Positions 1 to 8,800 are shown, numbered from the stretch's first letter. The stretch: 48,426 bases of DNA from Ilumatobacteraceae bacterium (GCA_017859785.1 JAFMMJ010000005.1:1-48426); one strand, 5' to 3'. The notes: a model not told the origin generated them from the letters alone. Program-made: numbers and translations.

Positions 1-2
1 AC

Positions 3-113
3 CACGGCATGCTCTTCCGGGCCCCCGAGCGCGTCCGAATCGACAACGCCGACCTAAATGCTCTCGACGAGTACGACGATCTGCTCGACGCGATTATCGG
101 CCTTACAGGCTGA
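3..113 (+). CDS. C-terminal fragment of an unidentified protein (5' end outside window)
   Basis: Frame 3 is open from the window edge to a TGA at 111-113, giving 36 residues rich in acidic amino acids and ending in IIGLTG. Codons are GC-rich at the third position, like the neighbouring genes, and no other frame here gives a credible gene end. The family cannot be recognised from so short a tail. It lies 71 bases before icd on the same strand. Confidence 0.5.
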   Translation, partial: HGMLFRAPERVRIDNADLNALDEYDDLLDAIIGLTG

Positions 114-126
114 ACACGGCGACCGG

Positions 127-132
127 TAGCCT
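127..132 (+). promoter_or_regulatory. Possible -10 element for icd (TAGCCT)
   Basis: TAGCCT preceded by CCGG matches the GG-TANNNT pattern seen before many starts in this window. It would give a leader of roughly 45 bases containing the icd ribosome binding site. No convincing -35 is seen. Confidence 0.35.
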
Positions 133-184
133 CGACAGAGCCCCCCACGGGCTTGTAGACGCACACGAAACGATCGGGAGATCC

Positions 185-2413
185 ATGTCCGAGCAGCCGA
201 CCATCCGCTACACCTACACCGACGAGGCGCCGGCCCTCGCGACGCACTCGCTGCTGCCGGTGGTCCGCGCCTTCGCCGCGCAGGCGGGGATCTCGGTCGA
301 GTTGCGCGATATCTCGCTCGCTGGACGGATCATCGCGGCCTTCCCCGAGCGCCTCACCGCCGAGCAGCGCATTCCCGATCACCTCGCTCAGCTCGGCGCC
401 ATGACCCTCACCCCCGAAGCGAACATCATCAAGTTGCCGAATATCTCGGCCTCACTCCCCCAGTTGAAGGCAGCCATCGCCGAGTTGCAGGCCAAGGGTT
501 ACGACCTCCCGGATCACCCTGACGCTCCGAGCAACGATGATGAGCGCGAGATCCGCGCCCGGTACGACCGTGTGAAGGGCTCGGCGGTGAATCCGGTGCT
601 CCGTGAGGGCAACTCGGACCGCCGCGCGCCTCGCGCCGTGAAGGAGTACGCGCGCAGCCACCCGCACTCGATGGGCGCTTGGGAGTCATCATCGACTACT
701 CATGTCGCGACGATGGGCGAGCGAGATTTCCGGTCGAACGAGCAGTCGACCACGGTCGCGGCGGATACGACGCTGCGCATCGAGCACGTCGCTGAGGACG
801 GCTCCGTCAGCGTGCTGAAGGACGCTGTGCCCGTCTTGGCGGGAGAGGTCATCGACGCGACGTTCATGGACGCCGCGGCGCTTCGTTCGTTCCTTGATCG
901 CGAGATCACCGAGGCCCGCTCATCGGGCATCCTGCTGTCTCTCCATATGAAGGCAACGATGATGAAGGTCTCCGATCCCATCATCTTCGGTCACGCCGTC
1001 CGCGCATACTTCTCGAAAGTGTTCGCCGAGTTCGGCGACGAGTTGGCCGCAGTTGGCGCGAACCCGAACAACGGGCTCGCTGCCGTGCTCACCGCTGCCG
1101 AGACCCTCCCCCCTTCGCGCCACGAGGCCTTCCTCGCGGCGATCTCCGCGACCTACGAGTCCGGGCCCGATCTGTCGATGGTCGACTCGGATCGCGGGAT
1201 CACCAACCTTCACGTGCCGAGCGACGTCATCGTCGACGCGTCGATGCCCGCGATGATCCGCAACGGAGGCCGCCTGTGGGACGCGTCGGGCGCGACCCGA
1301 GACACCAAGGCGATCATCCCGGATTCCTGCTACGCCGGCGTATACCAAGCCGTGATCGACGATTGCCGCGCCAACGGAGCGCTCGATCCGGCGACGATCG
1401 GAACGGTGCCGAATGTCGGCCTGATGGCGCAGAAGGCCGAGGAATACGGCTCGCACGACAAGACCTTCGAGATCGACGCCCCCGGAACCGTGCGCGTGGT
1501 CGATCCTGATCGAGGGGTGCTGCTCGAGCACACAGTGTCGGCGGGCGACGTGTGGCGGATGTGCCAGGTGAAGGATCTGCCGATTCGTGACTGGGTTCGC
1601 CTCGCCGTGTCGCGCGCTCGCGCGACCGGTGCTCCCGCGGTGTTCTGGCTCGACGAGTCCCGCGCCCACGACCGCGAGTTGATCGCGAAGGTTCGCGAGT
1701 ACCTCGGCGATCACGACACCGCCGGGCTCACCATTGAGATCATGGCGCCGATCGAGGCGACCCGCCATGCCCTCGCGCGCATGCGCCGAGGCGAGGACAC
1801 GATCTCGGTCACCGGCAACGTGCTTCGCGACTACCTCACCGACCTCTTCCCGATCCTTGAGCTCGGCACCTCCGCCAAGATGCTGTCGATCGTTCCGCTC
1901 ATGAACGGTGGTGGCCTGTTCGAGACGGGCGCCGGAGGTTCGGCCCCGAAGCACGTGCAGCAGTTCCAAGCTGAGAACTATCTCCGTTGGGACTCCCTCG
2001 GCGAGTTCCTCGCGCTGGCGGTGTCCTTCGAGCATTTGGCCGAGGTCACCGGCAACTCGGGAGCTGCTGTGCTCGCCACGACCCTTGATCTCGCGACCGG
2101 TCGGGTGCTCGACGAGGACCGCAGCCCGGCTCGCCGAGTCGGCGGTCTCGACAACCGAGGCAGCCACTTCTACCTGGCGCTCTACTGGGCGCAGGCGCTC
2201 GCCTCGCAGACGACCGACGCGGCTCTCGCCGGACGGTTCGCTGAAGTCGCCGCGCGCCTCGCCGACGAGGAGCAGCGCATCGTGGAGGAGTTGGCCGCGG
2301 TGCAGGGGTCGCCGGTCGATGTGGGCGGCTACTACTCCCCCGACCAGGCGCTCGTCGACGCCGCGATGCGTCCGAGCGCGACCTTCAACGCCGCTCTGGC
2401 GCTGCTCGACTAA
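185..2413 (+). CDS. icd: NADP-dependent isocitrate dehydrogenase, monomeric type
   Basis: Catalyses oxidative decarboxylation of isocitrate to 2-oxoglutarate in the TCA cycle, producing NADPH in the cytoplasm. The 742-residue length is that of the large monomeric IDH family, not the ~400-residue dimeric type. The stretch [17 protein letters not shown] at residues 131-147 carries the Ser, Asn and two Arg residues (S133, N136, R140, R146) corresponding to the isocitrate-binding set known in the Azotobacter enzyme. PHSMGAW follows at 160-166. The ATG has GGGAG four bases upstream. The gene ends 4 bases from the convergent F420 enzyme gene, and both stop codons lie in one small palindrome. Confidence 0.97.
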   Translation: MSEQPTIRYTYTDEAPALATHSLLPVVRAFAAQAGISVELRDISLAGRIIAAFPERLTAEQRIPDHLAQLGAMTLTPEANIIKLPNISASLPQLKAAIAELQAKGYDLPDHPDAPSNDDEREIRARYDRVKGSAVNPVLREGNSDRRAPRAVKEYARSHPHSMGAWESSSTTHVATMGERDFRSNEQSTTVAADTTLRIEHVAEDGSVSVLKDAVPVLAGEVIDATFMDAAALRSFLDREITEARSSGILLSLHMKATMMKVSDPIIFGHAVRAYFSKVFAEFGDELAAVGANPNNGLAAVLTAAETLPPSRHEAFLAAISATYESGPDLSMVDSDRGITNLHVPSDVIVDASMPAMIRNGGRLWDASGATRDTKAIIPDSCYAGVYQAVIDDCRANGALDPATIGTVPNVGLMAQKAEEYGSHDKTFEIDAPGTVRVVDPDRGVLLEHTVSAGDVWRMCQVKDLPIRDWVRLAVSRARATGAPAVFWLDESRAHDRELIAKVREYLGDHDTAGLTIEIMAPIEATRHALARMRRGEDTISVTGNVLRDYLTDLFPILELGTSAKMLSIVPLMNGGGLFETGAGGSAPKHVQQFQAENYLRWDSLGEFLALAVSFEHLAEVTGNSGAAVLATTLDLATGRVLDEDRSPARRVGGLDNRGSHFYLALYWAQALASQTTDAALAGRFAEVAARLADEEQRIVEELAAVQGSPVDVGGYYSPDQALVDAAMRPSATFNAALALLD

Positions 2414-2422
2414 ACGCTTAGT
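2409..2422. terminator. Hairpin holding both stop codons of a convergent pair
   Basis: ACTAA-ACGC-TTAGT is a perfect 5-bp stem with a 4-base loop. The icd TAA (2411-2413) pairs with the complement of the opposing gene's TAA (2418-2420). It is A/T-rich and weak, so termination activity is uncertain. Confidence 0.4.
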
Positions 2423-2873
2423 GCTCGGCCGCTGAGGCGATCAGCACCGGTATGACCCGGCCAGCGGCCGAGGCGGATACCTCGTAGTCCGCGTAGGTCG
2501 GGAACACAGCCACCGCGCGCTCCCACCACAGGTCGCGCTCAGCGCCGGTGACCTCGCGAACCACCGCGTCGAACGGGGTCGGCCCATCTTGGATCTCAAC
2601 CCGTGGGTCGGCCAGAAGGTTCGCGTACCAATCGGGGTGGTCCGGGGCCCCTCCCCGTGAGGCGACGAGCGCGTACTCGCCGTCGTGCTCAACGCGCATG
2701 AGGGCGATCTTGCGCACCAAACCGCTTCGCCGACCTCGCATCGTCACCAAGAACACCGGGATCCCGGTATCGCGGAGCGTGTTAGCACGGGTTCCGCCAG
2801 AGGCCTCGTATTCAGCGACCTGCTCGGCGACCCACGGAATCGTGCTCGGTTCGTACTGACCCTCGATCGGCAT
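2418..2873 (-). CDS. Nitroreductase/deazaflavin (F420)-dependent oxidoreductase, Ddn family
   Basis: A 151-residue split-barrel protein of the deazaflavin-dependent nitroreductase family, whose members use reduced coenzyme F420 to reduce quinones or nitro compounds. Typical family elements are GTRANTLRDTGIPVFLVTMRGRRSG near residues 26-50 (given here only as a landmark) and the later GGAPDHPDWYANLLADP segment, which contains the conserved P-x-W-Y-x-N-L motif. Length fits single-domain Ddn homologues. TAGGTT lies exactly six bases before the ATG, so it appears to have its own leaderless promoter despite sitting 9 bases after the dehydrogenase gene on the same strand. The physiological substrate cannot be told from sequence. 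Confidence 0.88.
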   Translation of the reverse strand: MPIEGQYEPSTIPWVAEQVAEYEASGGTRANTLRDTGIPVFLVTMRGRRSGLVRKIALMRVEHDGEYALVASRGGAPDHPDWYANLLADPRVEIQDGPTPFDAVVREVTGAERDLWWERAVAVFPTYADYEVSASAAGRVIPVLIASAAEH

Positions 2874-2879
2874 GGCGGG

Positions 2880-2885
2880 AACCTA
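2880..2885 (-). promoter_or_regulatory. Leaderless -10 (TAGGTT-N6-ATG) overlapping the upstream stop codon
   Basis: Reading the minus strand, TAGGTT is followed by CCCGCC and the ATG of the Ddn-type gene. The first three bases of the hexamer are the TAG stop codon of the upstream 2-hydroxyacid dehydrogenase. Confidence 0.5.
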
Positions 2886-3842
2886 CACCGGCGTGATCGG
2901 ATCATCGCCGCTGATCACCGCAACGACGTTGCGCGCCGCGAGGGTGGCCATGGCGGTGCGGGTTTCGATCGTCGCCGACCCGAGGTGAGGAACGAGCACA
3001 GCGTTGTCGAGCGCGAGGAGGCCCTCCTCGACGGCGGGTTCCCGCTCGAAGACGTCGAGGGCGGCTCCGGCGATCACCCCGTCGCGGAGGGCGACAGCGA
3101 GGGCCGCCTCGTCGACGATGGGGCCGCGCGCCGTGTTCACCAAGAACGCGTCGGATCGCATCATCGAGAGCGCGTCGGCATCGATCAGGTGATGGGTCGC
3201 TTCTGAGTAGGGACAGTTCAGCGAGACGACATCGCTCGTGGAAAGCAACTCATCGAGATCGAGACGGATCGCGCCGAGGCGTTCGGCGACCTCGGGTGCG
3301 ACCGCTGACCGGTTGTGGTACGCGATCTCCATGCCAAAGGCACGGGCCCGGTCGGCGAGGGCGACACCGATCGCTCCCATGCCAACGATGCCGAGGCGGC
3401 GACCCTGAAGGCCGGTGCCGAGCATCATGAACATCCCCCACTGCCACGGTGCGCCGGCCCTGATCAGTCGCTCCCCTTCACCGAGTCGGCGCGTCACCAT
3501 CAGCACGAGCGCCATGGCGAGGTCGGCGGTGGCATCGGTCAACACCCCCGGGGTGTTGGTCACGGTGACCCCTCCGGCCCGACAGGCGGGCACGTCGATG
3601 TTGTTGTATCCAACGGCCACGTTGGCGACCATTCGCAGTGCCGGGGCCGCGTCGAGAAATGCCTGATCGACCCGGTCGGTGAGCAAGGTGACCGCGTAGT
3701 CGGCGGTGGCGAGCTGCTCGTCACGCACCTCGGTTGGGATGACCTCGTCGCTGGTCCATGCCCACACGTCTGCGACCTCTCGCAGTAGATCGAGGCCGGG
3801 CTCAGGGATACGGCCGGTGACAACGACCCTCGGTTTGGTCAC
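2883..3842 (-). CDS. D-isomer-specific 2-hydroxyacid dehydrogenase (glyoxylate/hydroxypyruvate reductase-like)
   Basis: NAD(P)H-dependent reductase of 2-oxoacids to D-2-hydroxyacids, 319 residues, normal for the family. The N-terminal catalytic half contains VANVAVGYNNIDV and TNTPGVLTDATADLA, typical of glyoxylate reductases. The Rossmann motif is GIVGMGAIG. Catalytic residues are visible as Arg in NTARGPIVDE, Glu in FEREPA and His in VPHLGSAT. It overlaps the upstream aminotransferase gene by 4 bases, so the two are almost certainly co-transcribed: the aminotransferase would make a 2-oxoacid that this enzyme could reduce. Glyoxylate or hydroxypyruvate is the most likely substrate, by family resemblance only. 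Confidence 0.93.
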   Translation of the reverse strand: MTKPRVVVTGRIPEPGLDLLREVADVWAWTSDEVIPTEVRDEQLATADYAVTLLTDRVDQAFLDAAPALRMVANVAVGYNNIDVPACRAGGVTVTNTPGVLTDATADLAMALVLMVTRRLGEGERLIRAGAPWQWGMFMMLGTGLQGRRLGIVGMGAIGVALADRARAFGMEIAYHNRSAVAPEVAERLGAIRLDLDELLSTSDVVSLNCPYSEATHHLIDADALSMMRSDAFLVNTARGPIVDEAALAVALRDGVIAGAALDVFEREPAVEEGLLALDNAVLVPHLGSATIETRTAMATLAARNVVAVISGDDPITPV

Positions 3843-5032
3843 GCGGCACCCACCCAGTCCGCGAGGCGCTGCAGCCCCTCCTCGATCGCGTCCACTCCGA
3901 TGCCGGAGTAGGCGAGGCGGATGTACTGCTCGGTCTCATCGGCGGCCTGCCGTCCGAAATGACGACGGGTGCAGAACGAGACCCCCGTGTTGTGGAGTGC
4001 GGCGGTGGCGAACTCCCCAACGTCGCTGTGGCCCGTGATCGACATGGCCTCGGTGACATTCGGGAAGAGGTAGAAGGTCGACTCGGGCTTGGCGCAACTC
4101 ATGCCGGGCACCGCGACGAGCCCGGTGTGCGCGGCATCCCGACGGCGCTCGAGTTCGCTGAGCAGGGCAGCGGCGCCGGATGGGTCGCGGAGCGCCTCGA
4201 CTCCCGCATGCTGCACGAAGTGGGCGGTGCAGCTCTCATCGTTGGTGTTGAGTTTCGCGATCTGAGCGGCGACCTCATCGGGGGCAACGGCGCATCCGAG
4301 CCGCCAACCGGTCATAGCGAACTTCTTCGAGAAGGTGTGCAAGATCACGGTGCGCTCAGCCATCCCGGGCAGGGAGGCGATGGAGGTCGACGTACCCGAG
4401 TAGCGCATTTCGAAGTACGCCTCATCGGAGAGCACCCAGAGGTCGTGCTCGACGGCGAGTCGAGCGATCTCGGCCATCTCCTCGGGCGAGCTCTCGCAGC
4501 CGAGCGGGTTCTGCAAGTTGTTGTAGATCAGCAGCCGGGCTTGGGGAGCGAGTTCGCGGATACGGTCGAGGTCGATGCCGAATCCGGTCGGTGTCTCGGA
4601 GTAGCCGTAGGGCATGCCTCTGCCGCCGAAGTACTCGATCTGGCTCTCGTAGATCGGGTAGCCGGGGTTCGGGTAGAGCACCCCGTCACCCGGGTTCATC
4701 AGCGCCTGGATGAACTTGGTGATAACCGGTTTACCTCCGGGCTGAACGACGACTTGGGACGGGGAGAACGTCATCGACCGGCGGGATCCGAGGTCAGCGG
4801 CGAGCGCTTCGCGCAGTGGCGCGATGCCTGGGGCTGCGCAATACCCGGTGTGCCCGTCGGCGACCGCTCGAGCCATCGCCTCGACGACGTTGGCCGGAGT
4901 TGGAAGGTCGATATCACCGAGATGGAAGGGATAGACGGTGTTGCCCTTGGCCTTCCAGTCGGCAGCGGCGGCTGAGACCGCGAACGCGGTCTCTGTTCCG
5001 AGGTTCTGGAGTCGTTGTGCGAGTTCAGCCAT
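3839..5032 (-). CDS. Class I/II pyridoxal-phosphate aminotransferase (aspartate aminotransferase family)
   Basis: A 397-residue fold-type I aminotransferase. The Schiff-base lysine is K236 in TFSKKFAMTGWRLG. NPGYPIYES (~122-130) and SDEAYFEMRY (~202-211) contribute to cofactor binding, and C-terminal IRLAYSG supplies the substrate-carboxylate arginine. Substrate specificity (aspartate, alanine or other) cannot be fixed. It is the first gene of a two-gene unit with the overlapping 2-hydroxyacid dehydrogenase. TACGGT lies 10 bases upstream of the ATG. Confidence 0.92.
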   Translation of the reverse strand: MAELAQRLQNLGTETAFAVSAAAADWKAKGNTVYPFHLGDIDLPTPANVVEAMARAVADGHTGYCAAPGIAPLREALAADLGSRRSMTFSPSQVVVQPGGKPVITKFIQALMNPGDGVLYPNPGYPIYESQIEYFGGRGMPYGYSETPTGFGIDLDRIRELAPQARLLIYNNLQNPLGCESSPEEMAEIARLAVEHDLWVLSDEAYFEMRYSGTSTSIASLPGMAERTVILHTFSKKFAMTGWRLGCAVAPDEVAAQIAKLNTNDESCTAHFVQHAGVEALRDPSGAAALLSELERRRDAAHTGLVAVPGMSCAKPESTFYLFPNVTEAMSITGHSDVGEFATAALHNTGVSFCTRRHFGRQAADETEQYIRLAYSGIGVDAIEEGLQRLADWVGAA

Positions 5033-5042
5033 AGCGGGCCCG

Positions 5043-5048
5043 ACCGTA
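5043..5048 (-). promoter_or_regulatory. Candidate -10 (TACGGT) for the aminotransferase operon
   Basis: TACGGT on the minus strand, 10 bases before the ATG at 5032, implying a leader of only about 4 bases. Confidence 0.4.
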
Positions 5049-5076
5049 GCAAGTGTGACCGGCGTCTCAGGCGGTC

Positions 5077-5496
5077 TCAGGTCATTGGGCGGCCGAAGGT
5101 CGGATGGCCCATCAGGCCGGTGTCGAGTCGCGTCGGGTCAAAGGTCCACCACTGCCTGATCTCGCAGATCAGACCATCTCGAAACTCGTAGTGGTCGCTG
5201 CCCCGGAAGGTGAAGGCCCGACCGCTCTCGCGATCCGTGCCGTGCATCGCCCACTCCACCGCCGCTCGGTCGCCCTCGACCACGGTGGACAGCACCTCCC
5301 AGCGCGCCCCACCCCAGCGCTCTCGCACCTTGACCCACATCAGCCCGATCTCATCGGGGCCGCGCGCCGGCCGGGTGTTGGCGTCCCACACGACCGCGTC
5401 GGGGGTGAAGTGAGCGGCGATCTCGGCGTCGTCACCGGCATTGCACGAGGCGAAATAACTCTTGAGTCGCTCGCGGCTGCGCTGAGAGGATTCCAT
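5077..5496 (-). CDS. SnoaL-like / NTF2-fold protein
   Basis: A 139-residue single-domain protein of the SnoaL-like NTF2 superfamily. The pattern is an N-terminal helix ending in YFASCNAGD, then HFTPDAVVWD, and a terminal strand set around GSDHYEFRDGLICEIRQWW. Members include small isomerases, cyclases and proteins of unknown function, and no catalytic assignment is possible here. It lies 44 bases upstream of the aminotransferase on the same strand and is divergent from the M14 peptidase, 52 bases away. Confidence 0.8.
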   Translation of the reverse strand: MESSQRSRERLKSYFASCNAGDDAEIAAHFTPDAVVWDANTRPARGPDEIGLMWVKVRERWGGARWEVLSTVVEGDRAAVEWAMHGTDRESGRAFTFRGSDHYEFRDGLICEIRQWWTFDPTRLDTGLMGHPTFGRPMT

Positions 5497-5534
5497 CGGC
5501 GGAGCATGGCAGACGGCCCGACCAACTCGACCAC

Positions 5535-5540
5535 TAGCGT
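5535..5540 (+). promoter_or_regulatory. Candidate leaderless -10 (TAGCGT-N8-GTG)
   Basis: TAGCGT followed by 8 bases and the GTG start of the M14 peptidase gene. No ribosome binding site precedes the GTG. Confidence 0.45.
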
Positions 5541-5548
5541 TCGCCCGC

Positions 5549-7234
5549 GTGGACTACCGATTCGATCGATTCCTCCGCTACGACGAGATGGTCGAGTGGC
5601 TCCGAGCCGCCGAGTCGCGATCAAATGGACTGCTCTCGCTGGAGGTCTACGGGCGGTCGCACCTCGGTCGTGATCTGTTGCTTGCCACCGTCACCGATCC
5701 GTCGACCGGGCCGGCCGCCGATAAGCCAGCGCACTGGGTCGACGCGAACATTCACGCGGTCGAAGTCACCGGTGGGGTGGCGGCTCTAGCGCTCATCGAC
5801 CGTCTGATCAGTGGTTTCGGCCCGGACGCGACGGTCACCGAGGCACTGAGGACCCGCGCCTTCTACATCGCGCCTCGGGTCAACCCGGATGGAGTGGAGG
5901 ACGCCCTCGCTGACCAGCCCCGATTCCACCGCTCCAGCGTGCGCCCTTGGCCGTGGACCGATGGGCACCGCTGGCCGGGCCTGGTCCCGACCGACATCGA
6001 TGGCGACGGAGTGATCCGCACGATGCGCATCGCCGACCCCGACGGTGCCTGGGTCGAGCACCCGAATGACCCGAGAGTGATGGCCCCGGTTCCCCCTGAT
6101 GGCCAAGTGGGCGGCCGGCAGCGATACCGGCTGCTGACCGAGGGAGTGATCGAGAAGTACGACGGCTTCACGATCGACACCCCTCGCGACCCCGCCGGAC
6201 TCGACCTGAACCGTAACTTTCCGGCCGGATGGTCGACCTCGGTGCTCGGGTCTGGTGACCATCCGCTGTCCGAACCGGAGATCGACGCCCTGGTGCGAGC
6301 GATCAGAGCTCGCCCGAACATCTGCGGGTACAACGCCTTCCACACCTCCGGCGGTGTGCTGTTGAGGCCGAGCAGCACCCGTTCCGACGGCGACCTCCCA
6401 GCCGGCGACCTGTGGGTGTGGCGACGACTCGCTGAGCGGGGAACCGAACTCACCGGCTACCGGTGCCACTCGGTGTTCGAAGATTTCACGTGGGATCGAC
6501 GCCACCTGATGAGCGGAGCGGCCGATGACTGGGCCTATGACCATCTGGGGGTCTTCTCCTGGACGACCGAGTTCTGGGACGTCGTTCACCATGCCACCGG
6601 TGAGCGAGCGAGCACCCATATCTGGTTCGAGGGGCCGACGGTCGAGCAGGAGCTCGCGGTGGCCCGATGGTCTGATGAACACGCGCCCGGCGGCTACGAC
6701 GGGTGGAAGCCCTTCGATCACCCCCAACTCGGAGCGGTCGAGATCGGCGGTGCGGACGACTTCCGCCTCTGGACGAACGCTCCGCCTGGCATGCTCGCCG
6801 CCGAGGTGAGTCCGCACGCCGACTTCGCCATTCATCAGGCTCTCGCCTCACCTCGGCTTGAAATCTCCCGCATCGAGGTAGTCGCTCTCGGGGAGGATCT
6901 CTGGCGCATCCGCGTAGGTGTCTCCAACAGTGGCTGGCTGCCAACCGAGATCAGCGCGCACGCACGACGCGAGCATCTTGTGTTGCCGATCCGCGCCTCG
7001 CTTCATCGATCCGACGGCACTGAGGCGAGCACGGTCGGAGGTCCAGCCACGGTCCGCCTCGGACAGCTCTCGGGTCGGGCGGCGATGAACCTCGGTGGGC
7101 GACCGATGTCCGACGGGACCCCGGATCGGCTCGTGCACGAATGGACCGCTCGTGGGCCGATCGGCTCCGAGTTGACCGTCGAGGTGTCCCATCAGCGGGC
7201 CGGGCGGGTCACGGCGAGGATCGAGCTCAGCTGA
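5549..7234 (+). CDS. M14-family zinc carboxypeptidase
   Basis: A 561-residue metallocarboxypeptidase-type protein that should remove C-terminal residues from peptides. The zinc site is readable: H69 and E72 in NIHAVE, and H265 in NAFHTSGG. The substrate-binding NRNF motif (DLNRNFPAGW) and the probable catalytic glutamate E341 in TTEFWD are also present. The N-terminal ~400 residues are the catalytic domain and the rest is probably a beta-sandwich. No signal peptide is visible, so a cytoplasmic location is likely. It starts with GTG. The stop TGA shares its last base with the ATG of the next gene (TGATG), indicating translational coupling to a membrane channel protein. Confidence 0.9.
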   Translation: MDYRFDRFLRYDEMVEWLRAAESRSNGLLSLEVYGRSHLGRDLLLATVTDPSTGPAADKPAHWVDANIHAVEVTGGVAALALIDRLISGFGPDATVTEALRTRAFYIAPRVNPDGVEDALADQPRFHRSSVRPWPWTDGHRWPGLVPTDIDGDGVIRTMRIADPDGAWVEHPNDPRVMAPVPPDGQVGGRQRYRLLTEGVIEKYDGFTIDTPRDPAGLDLNRNFPAGWSTSVLGSGDHPLSEPEIDALVRAIRARPNICGYNAFHTSGGVLLRPSSTRSDGDLPAGDLWVWRRLAERGTELTGYRCHSVFEDFTWDRRHLMSGAADDWAYDHLGVFSWTTEFWDVVHHATGERASTHIWFEGPTVEQELAVARWSDEHAPGGYDGWKPFDHPQLGAVEIGGADDFRLWTNAPPGMLAAEVSPHADFAIHQALASPRLEISRIEVVALGEDLWRIRVGVSNSGWLPTEISAHARREHLVLPIRASLHRSDGTEASTVGGPATVRLGQLSGRAAMNLGGRPMSDGTPDRLVHEWTARGPIGSELTVEVSHQRAGRVTARIELS

Positions 7235-7881
7235 TGCTCGGCGGGCTGGACGAGTCGATCGTCACGATCCTCGAGTTCGCTGGGATCGTGGCATTCGCCG
7301 CCTCGGGCTCTCTGCTCGCGGTCCGGAAGGACTTCGACCTCATCGGCGTGCTCGCCCTCGGCACGGCCACCGCCCTCGGCGGTGGCTTCGTGCGGGATTT
7401 GGTGATCGCCGACGGGACTCCAGCAGCGTTCAGTGACCCGTGGCTCCTACCGACCGCTCTTGCGGCAGCAGTAGCGGCGGCCGCCGCGCATCGCCTTCTG
7501 GCCCGGTGGCATCGCGCGATGCTCGTCTTCGACGCGCTCGGACTCGGACTGTTCTCAGTGGCGGGCGCCTCAGTCGCCGCCGAGGCCGGACTCGGCGCGT
7601 TACCGGCGGTGCTGCTCGGCGTGGTCACCGCAACCGGTGGCGGCGTCTTACGTGACACGTTGGCTGGCGACGCCCCACAAATCTTCCGAGTCGACTCGAC
7701 GCTCTACGCAGTGCCTGCCGCACTCGGCTCGACGGTCACAGTGATGCTCCACGGCGCCGAAGCCGGAGGAGCCTTCGCCGCACTTGCAACGGCGGCGATC
7801 GTGATCACCGTCCGACTCATCGCGTTGCGTTTGGGTTGGCGCGCGCCGTCTCCGGCGCGTCGCGCTCAGACGAGCTCGTAG
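7234..7881 (+). CDS. TRIC/YadS-family (UPF0126) membrane protein
   Basis: A 215-residue, about seven-helix membrane protein made of two repeated half-domains of the glycine_transporter/TRIC type. The repeat signatures are GTATALGGGFVRDL in the first half and GVVTATGGGVLRDTLAGD in the second, the conserved glycine-rich loops of prokaryotic TRIC cation channels. The start is placed at the ATG overlapping the peptidase stop, because the 31 residues further upstream in frame are Arg-rich and out of character. Its 3' end overlaps the convergent DUF3237 gene by 16 bases. Transported species unknown. Confidence 0.87.
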   Translation: MLGGLDESIVTILEFAGIVAFAASGSLLAVRKDFDLIGVLALGTATALGGGFVRDLVIADGTPAAFSDPWLLPTALAAAVAAAAAHRLLARWHRAMLVFDALGLGLFSVAGASVAAEAGLGALPAVLLGVVTATGGGVLRDTLAGDAPQIFRVDSTLYAVPAALGSTVTVMLHGAEAGGAFAALATAAIVITVRLIALRLGWRAPSPARRAQTSS

Positions 7882-8267
7882 ATCTCGTAGACGAGCTTGC
7901 CGCGCTCCGGGAAGGTGCCCTTGGCGACGGCCTGTACCCGGTTCAACCACGCATACCGTTCGTCACCGGTGTGGAACAGAGGCGCCGCGTAGATCGTCAT
8001 GGTGTCGAACTGCATCCGGCCGGAGTACTCGGCGTAGATCGTCGCGCCGTCATCGGTCTCGACCGCGAGCTTCACGTCGAGCGTGCCGACACCGTCGGGC
8101 CCGATACGGATCCAGTCAGCCGCTGCCTGACCCTTCATTGAGGCTCGGATCCTGTCGCCCTCGTACTCGACCGAGGTGAGCTCCCCGATCGTCAAGGTTG
8201 GCGATACAACGATCGGCTTGGCGAGAGTGATGGTCGCGGTGCAGAGCGGGACAAGTTCGAGTGACAT
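7866..8267 (-). CDS. DUF3237-family protein
   Basis: A 133-residue protein resembling the DUF3237 family (small beta-barrel proteins of unknown function), with GPDGVGTLDVKLAVETDDGATIYAEYSG in the middle and a C-terminal tract ending in YEIYELV. The ATG at 8267 gives the normal family length; the open frame continues further upstream, but that part is a shadow of the divergent PPOX gene. TACGGT lies 7 bases before the ATG. Biochemical role unknown. Confidence 0.82.
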   Translation of the reverse strand: MSLELVPLCTATITLAKPIVVSPTLTIGELTSVEYEGDRIRASMKGQAAADWIRIGPDGVGTLDVKLAVETDDGATIYAEYSGRMQFDTMTIYAAPLFHTGDERYAWLNRVQAVAKGTFPERGKLVYEIYELV

Positions 8268-8274
8268 GCCGAGC

Positions 8275-8280
8275 ACCGTA
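8275..8280 (-). promoter_or_regulatory. Leaderless -10 (TACGGT-N7-ATG)
   Basis: Minus-strand TACGGT, seven bases (GCTCGGC), then the ATG of the DUF3237 gene. This supports the short start. Confidence 0.5.
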
Positions 8281-8322
8281 GCCGCGCGAAGTTCCATGGC
8301 GCGGGCCGGTAGGACCCTTCGG

Positions 8323-8328
8323 TAGTTT
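8323..8328 (+). promoter_or_regulatory. Leaderless -10 (TAGTTT-N6-GTG)
   Basis: GGTAGTTT followed by six bases and the GTG start of the PPOX gene. There is no Shine-Dalgarno sequence. Confidence 0.5.
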
Positions 8329-8334
8329 CCGGTC

Positions 8335-8736
8335 GTGACCTCACCGGAGATCGTCGGCTCGCAGCGGTATGTCTCGATCGCCACCCGGCGGCGTAATGGA
8401 ACGACGGTCGACACCGCGGTCTGGATCGTCGACCTTGGCGACGAAACCGTGGGGTTCACCACCGATGTCACGGCGGGCAAGGTGAAACGAGTCCACAATT
8501 TCTCAGAGGTGACCCTGCGACCTTGTGATCGACGCGGGATCGTCGCTCCGGGCGCTCCGACATGGCACGGCACAGCCGCGGTACTGACTGGCGACGCTGC
8601 CCGCCCGACCGTCCGCGCGATCCGACGAAAGTACGGCTGGCAGGTGGTCGCGATCGATGTCGCCTCGTGGGTTCGTTCCCTTTGGACCCGTCGTCGAGCG
8701 GAGGACGCGGCGATCGTGATCACGCTCGATCCCTAA
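8335..8736 (+). CDS. PPOX-class (pyridoxamine-oxidase fold) F420-dependent enzyme
   Basis: A 133-residue split-barrel protein of the actinobacterial F420-dependent PPOX class. It begins with SQRYVSIATRRRNGTTVDTAVW, has the flavin/F420-binding beta core, and contains GKVKRVHNFSEVTLRPCDRRG, where family members contact the phosphate of F420. It is a short cytoplasmic enzyme, probably dimeric by family. Substrate unknown. The S9 peptidase gene follows in the same direction after 72 bases and appears to have its own promoter. Confidence 0.85.
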   Translation: MTSPEIVGSQRYVSIATRRRNGTTVDTAVWIVDLGDETVGFTTDVTAGKVKRVHNFSEVTLRPCDRRGIVAPGAPTWHGTAAVLTGDAARPTVRAIRRKYGWQVVAIDVASWVRSLWTRRRAEDAAIVITLDP

Positions 8737-8794
8737 CGAACGGGTTCAACGCACAACTGATCTTCCGCGCTCCTGCGGACGGCTGTGTCAGGGG

Positions 8795-8800
8795 TAGCGT
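8795..8800 (+). promoter_or_regulatory. Candidate leaderless -10 (TAGCGT-N8-ATG)
   Basis: GGGGTAGCGT followed by eight bases and the ATG at 8809. Because the hexamer lies downstream of the alternative GTG at 8785, it argues for the ATG. Confidence 0.5.

Noticed and set aside
920-2167. 415-codon minus-strand open frame opposite icd
   Set aside because: A shadow frame of a GC-rich gene: Arg/His/Gly-rich translation, no family features, while icd on the plus strand is unambiguous.
7870-7879. ACGAGCTCGT palindrome in the TRIC/DUF3237 overlap
   Set aside because: A ten-base palindrome with no loop, within two overlapping coding ends; the constraint of coding can explain it.
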